Source: Hyaloperonospora brassicae (lineage: Eukaryota > Oomycota > Peronosporomycetes > Peronosporales > Peronosporaceae). Taken from it: 64,000 nucleotides of DNA. The notes under the pieces were generated by a model. The model was given only the letters and a program-made list of their open reading frames with translations. It made no database searches and had not been told where the DNA came from. Shown piece by piece: positions 56,001 to 64,000 of the stretch. The position numbers and the translations under genes are program-made. The first letter of the stretch is position 1. Each line of letters begins with the position of its first letter. The DNA is taken from NCBI GenBank assembly GCA_947650285.1, contig CANTFL010000969.1, forward strand, positions 1-64,000, written 5' to 3'.

Positions 56001-56460
56001 AATAGCTACATAAAAGCCCTTGTAGCTTTACCCTTACCTTCCTCAAGGTCACCGTGCCCGAAATAAGATATTTAATCCAAATATTTTTCGGATCATATCA
56101 GCCATCTAAAGACCATGCCGTAACATGCTTAAGCATCCGATCGCAAGCAAACTTGAATGAACATTATTGTTCCCAGCAAAGCATTAAGTCGCCAAACACG
56201 TACAAAGCACTTGCACAACAAACCTTATACGTAGGGTGGTCACTACAATCATATCCCGGAGGAATGCTGACGCGTGTAATTTTAGTAAATCAAGCATTTT
56301 TGTTTTTATGTTATTAACGGCTAGAACGACGATGATGTATGTCGATATCTCAAGTTGTAAAATGTACTTTGCCTCATATATTAATTGCTTTAAAAACGTG
56401 TGAATTACCGCTGGTCGCGATTTTTGGTCTTCATGCTGAGAGTAAATAATATTCACCTCC
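53001..56460. other. Decayed interval, no confident gene
   Basis: Minus frames at 53479-53754 and 53735-54013 and plus frames at 53380-53717 and 54752-55042 are open but overlap each other and have no recognised domain. By position this should hold the 5' end and LTR of copy E. No TGTGGT...ACCACA ends were found. Confidence 0.3.
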
Positions 56461-56580
56461 AATGACCGTGACTGCTGGTCACCACTGATGGCCGGGATCG
56501 CTTGACAACCCTGCTGACCGTGATCACGGGTACCAACCGATGGCCGTGACCGTTTACCTATACCTCGATCGCGTTGGAGC
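56461..56580. repeat. Short imperfect tandem repeat, TGACCGTGA-type
   Basis: Words such as TGACCGTGACTGC, TGACCGTGATCACGG and TGGCCGTGACCG recur at about 38-45 bp intervals, separated by CACTGATGGCC or CAACCGATGGCC. The texture is like the GATC array at 9.3-9.8 kb and may be an LTR piece of copy E. Confidence 0.4.
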
Positions 56581-57479
56581 TCTTCAATAGGTCAGTCACA
56601 TCTAACTTGGTTTTATTCGATAGTCGCAAAGCGTCCGTGACCGGTTTCAGACTTGTTGTATCGTAGTGATAGCGATTAATTATAATGTCATTAATCGCTT
56701 CACCACACTTTTGCTACTCGAATATGCTCGTGTGATTTATTATCACGTGACAAGCTAACTTTTAATCGTTAGAATGTCCCTCCTTTATCCACGGCTTTTT
56801 TTCTACAATCATTAATCATAAGAATTAAAAGCCTTTTTATAAAGGACATTACGAGTAATGTTCAGCAAGGTGACTTCTTTCACAATTTAGAGCAATTTTG
56901 CACTGGAAGTAATAATTAATGTGCACAACGTAATATTCAGGACGAGTACGCACCCATCATTGCATCCCAATTGAATGCGCGAGCCTCGACATCGCAACAA
57001 CAATATAGATCGATATCTTTAAATATCACCCTGATACTGCACGTTAGGAAATACGTGCTTAGGTTTAGTTTTATACTTGTATGATTTTTTGAGCTTATGT
57101 CGTAAAAATCGCATCGTGACGCATTCCCTTAACGTCTTAGTGATGTGATAGAGTTACCGCAGCCAGTCACATAATGGTAGACTCTTCCGTTGACCCAGAC
57201 TTACATTAGTGCCGCTTCTGAAAAATGATATCTTTTTTTATGTAATGTTCTTTTTTTAGAATGCTTTGATGGCCCGGCCATATAAAATTATACGTGTGCT
57301 GAACCTTAGTCCATGCGAAAGTTATCACGTCAACTAGTAGCTTGCCGAAGTGTAGCGGTTAGCTAAAGTGGGGTCTTGTGTGTTGGATCTCTATTTTGTA
57401 CCACAGAAGAGACCACCGTATCAGTCATAAAGCATTGTAAGGCTTATAAACGCTCCATATATGGTATCGGTTTATATAT
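56581..57479. other. AT-rich interval without features
   Basis: No frame over 60 codons, no domain and no clear repeat. Confidence 0.3.
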
Positions 57480-57620
57480 GCGCTACCAGCTGGTCCATGC
57501 CTCCTATTGCTTGGGCTATTGAAGGCCAATGATGACATCAAATTTATCATCAGAACGTAGGACAGTATTATCACAATGTAGCGTTAATCACGAAGCGTAT
57601 ATTAAAGCATGAATGATTGT
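57480..57620 (-). pseudogene. C-type protease C-terminal fragment
   Basis: The minus strand reads DNTVLRSDDKFDVIIGLQ, a stop, PKQ, a stop, EAWTSW, matching FIVLDLDDKFDVIL...WLRKYETRVSW of element C. It shows that a further C-type copy once lay here; neighbouring domains are not recognisable. Confidence 0.6.
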
Positions 57621-58612
57621 ATATCTGCTTTTACTGATAAGCATGCTGTAGGGCGCAATGATGTCCTCGCTTGAAGGGTCTCGCGCTAAAAAAGCAGTAG
57701 ACTAAGGTCCTCCAGCGGTAGGCGTCGAAATACATTGCTGGACGTGTTACAGTTAGTTAGAGCTCAACGTGGCATGCCTTTGGTCAATATTATCTGCAAG
57801 ACGGTGAGGGGCATTTTTTCACCAGGGGCAGCAACACATTAATTCGGTATGTTAAAATTTACCTTCGTCAAGAAGCCTACAGAGTCTTGACGTCGTTAGA
57901 TCAGCAAGGTGATCCACTCTGCTGCCCTCGACCAGGTTTGATAGATCCGCTACCTTATTGTGACATCGCATCAGCTTCGGAATTGCTTCTTGGCCCCGTA
58001 TTGGTCGACAGAAGTTTGCTACCTAATACTGCTGGCAGCATTCGATTCGTGCAATACGTATGTAGACGTAGTACCCTGTGATTTGACTGATTGAATGCAC
58101 AAATCCTTTTACATATAGGAGTGACAATTTCTCTATTCGTCACGTAGGATTGAACTAGTTGTTTCGAACTCCTCCCGCTTGTAGCATCAGGGGACGATAG
58201 GACCTAAATTCGATGCTAGGCTGTTCCAGAATAAATACATTCTGTTCCACCACTCAGAATGCGTATTATTCAGTATCTTTTACTTAATGGAACAAGTAAG
58301 TATTTAAGAAGATAGACTATACATTGAATAAACCTTGTCATCAGCTCGTATAAATGAATCGTATTGGATGTAAGGTGGCGAATGGTCTGAACTTGAGCGT
58401 GCACGCCACGATTAAGCTACCTGATGATCAAGAGCTCGAACTATAAATGAATTTGGTTTGCGGCGACTAAAACGTTGGTCCGAGATAGGGCTAAGCATGC
58501 CTCTTATTACTCAATGGTTCGTGAAGCTTAAGCCGTAAGACCTAAGTTATGTTGCTATGCTCATTCGAATTTGACAAAGCAAACGAAGCAATTATATATA
58601 TCGAGGATGCGA
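57621..58612. other. Interval without a confident gene
   Basis: Frames at 57887-58081 (plus) and 57955-58143 (minus) overlap and are unassigned. No repeat was recognised. Confidence 0.25.
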
Positions 58613-58800
58613 AGATCTTTATGGTGGCATTCAAATTGATATGGAATCCCATTTGATTATCTTCCTAGTAACCGAAGATATATTTTCTTAAGATTATTAA
58701 AATATATCTTTATTTAGGATCTTAAGGTCTTTTTGATGGCTTTCAAATCGATATGACATCTCAAAAGAGGTCATTTCTGGTAACCGAAGATATTTTTTAC
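58613..58800 (+). repeat. Diverged tandem duplication
   Basis: A block of about 75 bp ending GTAACCGAAGATAT occurs twice, near 58613-58690 and 58727-58800. Shared words include ATTCAAATTGATATG against TTTCAAATCGATATG. Downstream, GGTCAACGC/GCGTTGACC makes a perfect 9-bp hairpin at about 58.81 kb. Confidence 0.5.
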
Positions 58801-58838
58801 GAATCTTTCAGGTCAACGCACGCGCGTTGACCCGCTAG

Positions 58839-59176
58839 TTGCAGTCTAACATTACTGCTTTCTCAACAATTCAAGGTGTTGGATATCCTATTCACTTAAA
58901 ATCTCTGACTGTGGAGCACCTTAATGGTAATAAAAGGTTACCTTATAACTCTACGCGTCAAATTTATGCTGGAAGAACTTGGTATTGCGGCATGTACTTA
59001 TCGCCTTTCATAGCAAACCAGATGGCCCATTCGATGTCACTCAAACGCAAATACTTTACGCTTGGCATGAAAGCGATCCTGTTTTCTTCGTGTTGGATGA
59101 AAAGTCCGTAGTCGTTAGACAGATCACAAAGTGCTGCCATTTAAACGGGGCACTCTGCGCTTGTAACCGCACATAA
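58839..59176 (+). pseudogene. Unrecognised frameshifted coding stretch
   Basis: Two overlapping plus frames read IQGVGYPIHLKSLTVEHLNG (58839-59111) and then FDVTQTQILYAWHESDPVFF and VLDEKSVVVRQITK (58979-59176). Both look protein-like and together suggest one gene with a shift near 59.0 kb. I do not recognise the family. Confidence 0.3.
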
Positions 59177-59537
59177 CAAGCCTCCCACACTGAAACAGTG
59201 ACGGAATGTGCCTCGCAACCCTACGTCCACGGCATGTGCAGAGGAAGGCCTATCTTCTATACGGACACGTACATAGAAAGGTAAGAGCATAATTGTGTTC
59301 AATGCAGTCGAATCTCCTATTTCACATTTTGATCTAGTCAAATGGATCAACTGAAAACTCCAAATGATTATTTCGTTGAACGCCAATTGTTGCATGTCTG
59401 GCAGCGATTAATGGCTAAGTTACTTAATATGATGGACTGCACTAACAAGTACGATTTTACGCGGCGTAGTCCTTCAGATCACCCCGGTGTGGGCTATGAG
59501 TGCAGTGACACTGGTAGAATTTCTTAGAGGATCCTCA
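59177..59537. other. Interval without a confident gene
   Basis: A 61-codon plus frame at 59342-59527 and a minus frame at 59141-59395 are open but unassigned. Confidence 0.25.
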
Positions 59538-59760
59538 CCCCGTATTCCACTGTGGGACTTTGAGGCCAGTAGGGCTTCCATCCGACCCAACGTAATACAT
59601 ACCTAAGGTGCAGGTTGGTAGGGCGGTCACCCATTGGCTGTTTGCTCGTCTAATATGTTTGTCTATCTCCGGCGCCTGTAACCGTTCCCGCCCCCTCCCC
59701 CCGTGGGTATCGATCCAGGTACCCCCCCGGTCCCAGAGTCTGTGGCACTAACCAGTAAGT
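59538..59760 (-). repeat. tRNA-derived SINE-like repeat, copy 2
   Basis: Homologous to 10506-10745 in the same orientation. On the minus strand an A-box-like TGGTTAGTGCC and a B-box-like GGATCGATACC are present. In both loci the repeat lies within about 1.1 kb of an F-type LTR, although the LTRs point in opposite directions. Confidence 0.45.
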
Positions 59761-59902
59761 AGAGAGGTGTCGATATTACCCTATGAAGTTTATAATCCTA
59801 TAATATTAGGCTTGCGAGGTACATATTGGAGAATATAATTTTTAAGACGATATGCTCATTGACCCAATTTTAGTTTGAACTACACGAAACGGACTAATCT
59901 CA

Positions 59903-60130
59903 TCAACCACCGACTACAAGTCCTGCTGATTTTAATTTGTTCAATGAATTAGCGAGCTTCGTCTTGGTCACATCTGCAGCATCTGTCCCGTCTCGAGCGC
60001 TTTCACACACTTGTTTAGCAATATGCTCGTAGTTTTCCGGAATCAGTGAAGGCTTCAACTGCAACTGGGTACACTTCGGCTGATACTCGACAATAGGTGT
60101 GGTGCCACAAGAGATGGGGTCTCCTGTCAA
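59903..60130 (-). other. Unrecognised 75-codon open frame, no ATG
   Basis: The minus strand reads GTTPIVEYQPKCTQLQLKPS, IPENYEHIAKQVCESARDGT and TKTKLANSLNKLKSAGLVVG. It looks protein-like, ending in helix-rich sequence. It lacks an ATG and is cut at its 5' end by the F-type LTR piece at 60132, so it may be the 3' end of a gene truncated by insertion or rearrangement. Family unknown. Confidence 0.3.
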
Positions 60131-60131
60131 G

Positions 60132-60533
60132 CGATATTAGAACACAGTAAGTGTATCAATTGTTGAAGACTGATTTCTATCATCCATTGATTGCGAGATC
60201 GTTAAAGAGGTTTTATTTAGAACAGTTTAATTACGTTGTTCTAAGGTGTTTTTTAGGTTAAAAGAAGAAATAAAGTTCAGTTCACCTTTTGATCAGTAAG
60301 AGACACGTGCCCTACGGGGCGTCTTGATCGTAAGTACTAAGCAACGCCTTTGAAAGTAGCTTTTCCTTGAGCACTCTGTGCTGTGATTCATTTGAATCGT
60401 TTGGTCCCCTTTGGAACAGGGACCGTATGCTCTTGAGTTTGTGTGACTCTCAGGAGTCAGGTTCTCGAACCTAAGTTGCTCGTAAATGCGCTAAGTCTTC
60501 CTCTGGCTTAAGGAGCTGTGTAGCTCCGCTACA
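60132..60533 (+). repeat. F-type LTR fragment
   Basis: Inverted relative to the LTR at 11590-12170 and similar to it from ATTAGAACACAG to the end GCTACA. The first part of the LTR is missing. It keeps the small-hairpin texture (GGTTC-TC-GAACC, GATTCATTTGAATC). Confidence 0.7.
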
Positions 60534-60612
60534 TCTACTTTGCTCGATCAGCGCAGCTCCAAGAAATGATGCAGAACAGGTGCAATGTTCTTGCAAAGAA
60601 GTTGCGAAATAA

Positions 60613-60771
60613 CACGTTGCAGCTGTTAGACGCATCCAGTGGCTCTACGATTTGAAGGAACGTGGTCAATCAAGTCAATTTCTGAAGCACGCGCTGATGG
60701 AACCTAATGGCGTAATTTTTGACAGTTTCGGTGATGCACTGCCTGTTATAGCAAATGTAGAGAACATATAA
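60613..60771 (+). other. Unrecognised 52-codon open frame
   Basis: Reads HVAAVRRIQWLYDLKERGQS, QFLKHALMEPNGVIFDSFGD and ALPVIANVENI, then a stop. The composition is protein-like but there is no ATG at its start and no known motif. Confidence 0.2.
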
Positions 60772-61073
60772 GACGTGCCAATCGGCCAAATTTTTGCTCT
60801 AATTGCCAGCGTTGTGATCCATCACACGCTCAGTATAATTAACTCTTCTTCTGTGCAGTGAGTCACACGTCCTGCACGCTCCCGTTGCAGCTATATTGCA
60901 CTCGCATTGCGATTATCACTAAGGGATCGTTACATCGATGATCCGCTACTCAATCTATGGCTACTCGTGGCAGCGGTGCGTACATTGACGTAATATCGAT
61001 GTAACCTGCACTGACATCACAAGGCGCTTAGTCCAAAACCTTTATAAACCTCAAGTTCCTCGTGGAACGTACA

Positions 61074-61465
61074 TGTAACGGGGCACACCCTTGCGTGAAC
61101 TCAACGCAAGGGTTTCGGGTTCCCGACAGACGTACGCGAGGCAAAAGAGGAAGCGTAGGTAAGGTAAAAGCAGAAGTGTTATATTAATATAATCAAGTCT
61201 TTTAACTACTGTCTCTCTGTTTGACTTAACTTAATTATGCTAATATAACTGAGTGTATGGTGACGTCTATTCACCACTCATTGCGCGCGTCTTGCGGCGA
61301 TTGGTGGGTTGATATCTTGACGATATCAACCAATAAGCGGACTCTTTGGTCGACCCATCAATATCACCACCATAAGTGATATTGTTCAAACAATATTTAA
61401 CTTAATATTCTTTATTGTCACTTTTTTTGAAGTGACAATTCCATGTAACGGGCTGCCCCGTTGCA
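61074..61465 (-). repeat. C-type solo LTR
   Basis: 392 bp from TGTAACGGGG to CCGTTGCA. It is closely similar to the LTR at 16221-16611. No primer site or polypurine tract follows on either side, so it is a solo LTR. Flanking pentamers GTACA and GTGGA agree at three of five positions, a possible eroded target duplication. Confidence 0.85.
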
Positions 61466-62867
61466 GTGGATGTATATTCCCCAGGAAATAATTTAAAATG
61501 TTATGGTCTCAGTGACGCACTGTTGAACTTCCCGACCTTGCCGGGACGAGGCGATTGGACCATCGGCGCAGATGAGACTTTATACACGAGAGGAGCCACC
61601 ACTACGCTATGAAGCTCTCAGCGAGCTATTGTCCAGGTCTCCGTGACTCCGGTGAGTAGAGCCACCGACTCAACACGCTTCGTGCCTTTCGAGTCACTTA
61701 CTTGGAATGTAGCTGCCGCGCTGATGCACTTTGCCTGTCTTTTGGAGCAGAGAAAAGGCGTTGGAACACTGATTGTGAAGCTTAACAAGACAGTTATAGT
61801 CTCAACACCTGCAGTCAAGGACTTTTCTTCGGCAGCGTTTCCATTATTGCCGCTTTTCGATACTTGATGAGATCGTAGTGGACCGCGGCGATTAAGGGAT
61901 GTCGCTTGTTCTTATCGGGGCATTATGGCTATGAGATACTATTTCTAGCGAGTCGTCGCTGCACTTAGCTAAAGACAAACTGGATGAGTACTGCTCTTCG
62001 TCTATTGACCACGTCAGTCACGCTAGCACAAGATATTGAAACATGCATGACTGCAAGTGTTGCATGTCATTTGAAGCCTATCGGAAGCTACTCATCTGAT
62101 GCACAACACTTCGCTGCCGCAATATAGTGCACAGGTGAATTCTATATACTAGTCAGTGACATTTCGTTGCAGGTAAACTTTTGTATTTGAAGTCGTGGCG
62201 TTATTTATGTGAAGTGTCAAGATCTGTCTATCCTTTGAAACTACATCATACATGTACTACGGTAGATCAACGTGCTCCGAGAAACGAATATGTAAAGCTT
62301 TATACACCTGCACTACGCATTGAATGGCAATCGTCGCACCTACGCGCAGTACTGACGTCTGGCGCCCGAATGGGACCTCCCAGCCAGACGTTCCGGCACT
62401 TATGATGACCCGCTAAGCAAACGTTTCTATTCTACCAACGGCAGGGGTCAACACAAACGGAAGCTGCTGTCTTCTTGGTGATTAACTTGACTGTTGTTTC
62501 AGTATTTCATTCTTGATATTGCATATCAAGTTGCTTGGCATCAAGAATGCAACGGAGAGGTAATTATGTAAATTGAAGCACCCTCTAGTCATTGTGCACA
62601 CGGATTTGACAGCGACGCCTGTCCTACATTCCAATAGCTCGTTCATAGCTTAATGATAAGTCCAAACGGTGAATTACGATCATAGTAAGCGTACTTGGCA
62701 CACCTAGCATTACCCTGCATCAGTCGATGCTCAGTTTATCCGGATGCATTTGATATCGTACAGCAAAGAGAAGTACTGCCACCATTTCGTCCAGATTGCG
62801 TACCGAACACAGCAGCCGCAGTTGTAGAGAGTCTACTCTGCAGTCATACGTATGATTGACGCAACAT
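61466..62867. other. Interval without a confident gene
   Basis: Overlapping frames at 61643-61867 (plus) and 61818-61618 (minus), and one at 62181-62405 (plus), are unassigned. No repeat was recognised before the inverted repeat at 62868. Confidence 0.3.
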
Positions 62868-63085
62868 CTCATACATTGATGCCCCGAGTCACGGACGAGC
62901 CATTGGAGGCGAGGCTGATTTAATCCGATGGACCTTGTTGATTATTTGCGGAAGTCAATTGTAGCCTTCAAATTTTTCAAGTCTCAAAAATGAGTTGAGA
63001 CGTGTATAATTCATAAAAGTAGGGAAACGTTGACCACCCCCTTAGGTTTTCGTTCACCAGCCCCACCCTTATATATTACCGTAGT
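62868..63085 (+). repeat. Left arm of long inverted repeat
   Basis: Positions 62868-63065 (198 bp) are, by eye, the exact reverse complement of 63803-64000. The next 20 bp inward (to about 63085) match imperfectly. The outer limit cannot be set because the partner is cut by the window end. Confidence 0.85.
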
Positions 63086-63784
63086 TGATTGCTTTCCATG
63101 TTTTTGATTGATCATTATTAAACATCATATATTGCTTAATACTTGCAGCTAACCCCAACACTGTAATTGTCACTTTTTCTTTAGCACATACGCTTTGTTT
63201 TTCAGCTGTTGATATTTTATTCAGCGCTCAAATACTAGCCAGTCGTTGTCATATACCTCTGCTACCACCTGCTGTACATACGATACGCTGGAGCAAGCCC
63301 TTCATTGTGGTGCTTAGCGGATCCAGACTCCGTATACGGAGAAACGTTACCGATGAAAGATCAGAATGGCTCTTATCAGACGCCACATGGAGCCACTACC
63401 AATATCAAATTACACATTGGTCTGGATAGTCAATTAAACAAGTATTACATCAAGTGAATTGTCTCTTTATAGACCTCTGCGGCTGAATTGAAGTCACTTT
63501 CGAATATAGTGTTGTTGAATGCCTTCGTCATTGTGCCCATACAGGATAATCGCTACAAGCCCAACCTGTTCCATAATCGCTCGTATTTAAATTTCATTTG
63601 ACCGAGTAATGGCTTGGTCACATGAAGCAGCTGAATAATAAATTACCAAACATTACTGACTTTTAGACATGTATAGATTGTTCAGATTTAGTATTCTATC
63701 TTTTATAATTGAAATTATTAATTACTTCTGAGACTGGTGTTATATTCTCAAAGTTACCAAATAGACGATTTATATCAAGTATAG
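63086..63784. other. Interior between inverted repeat arms
   Basis: About 700 bp, AT-rich. Near 63.33-63.45 kb a short frame reads GETLPMKDQNGSYQTPHGAT, protein-like but unassigned. No transposase motif was seen. Confidence 0.35.
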
Positions 63785-64000
63785 TTCAGTAATATATAGG
63801 AATGGGGCTGGTGAACGAAAACCTAAGGGGGTGGTCAACGTTTCCCTACTTTTATGAATTATACACGTCTCAACTCATTTTTGAGACTTGAAAAATTTGA
63901 AGGCTACAATTGACTTCCGCAAATAATCAACAAGGTCCATCGGATTAAATCAGCCTCGCCTCCAATGGCTCGTCCGTGACTCGGGGCATCAATGTATGAG
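63785..64000 (-). repeat. Right arm of long inverted repeat, truncated
   Basis: Partner of 62868-63085. Exact complementarity over 198 bp suggests a recent origin, conversion between the arms, or an assembly artefact. Confidence 0.85.

Overview
This window reads as a gene-poor, transposon-dense stretch of an oomycete nuclear genome, most likely a Peronosporales plant pathogen (Phytophthora or downy mildew type). The case rests on Ty3/gypsy chromodomain retroelements of two lineages I associate with oomycetes, an oomycete-type initiator (TCATTYYNC) in front of a tiny secreted Cys-rich gene, and the absence of prokaryotic gene organisation. No housekeeping gene is recognisable. No database search was possible, so family names rest on motifs read by eye.

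Layout. (1) 1-10505: plus-strand A-type gypsy element cut by the window start. It holds the gag tail, protease, RT with an intact YIDD, RNase H, integrase and chromodomain (to 5977), then a minus-strand coiled-coil coding region (6300-9074), a polypurine tract and a long LTR (9075-10505) rich in GATC tandem repeats. (2) 10506-12170: SINE-like repeat, truncated gag and LTR of a third element, F (minus strand). (3) 12171-16220: about 4 kb with no clear retroelement, carrying the best gene candidate, a 59-codon secreted six-cysteine protein at 13607-13786 (minus). (4) 16221-24174: C-type gypsy element with both LTRs (minus strand), with plus-strand reading frames between its 3' LTR and pol. (5) 24175-25179: spacer with weak copia-like traces. 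(6) 25180-34871: second C-type element, G (plus), interrupted inside RT by a 1985-bp A-type solo LTR with a 4-bp target duplication. (7) 34872-47885: AT-rich decayed sequence with a 117-bp MITE and an old A-type copy (D). (8) 47886-53000: 21-bp minisatellite, then an old A-type copy on the minus strand (E). (9) 53000-62867: decayed sequence with LTR pieces, a second SINE-like copy and small unrecognised reading frames. (10) 62868-64000: two exactly complementary 198-bp arms around about 740 bp, the right arm running off the window.

What stands out. The C-type elements (C and G), and in shorter form the F LTR, are packed with perfect short hairpins every 25-40 bp, through coding sequence and LTR alike. 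Elements of two lineages (A and C/G) carry antisense reading frames that start just inside the 3' LTR and run toward the 3' end of pol, and coiled-coil segments occur in all three. Elements C and G are well diverged but share a nearly identical tract of about 590 bp with the same premature stop, which suggests gene conversion. All retroelement genes seen here are broken; the small secreted protein is the only intact-looking host gene.
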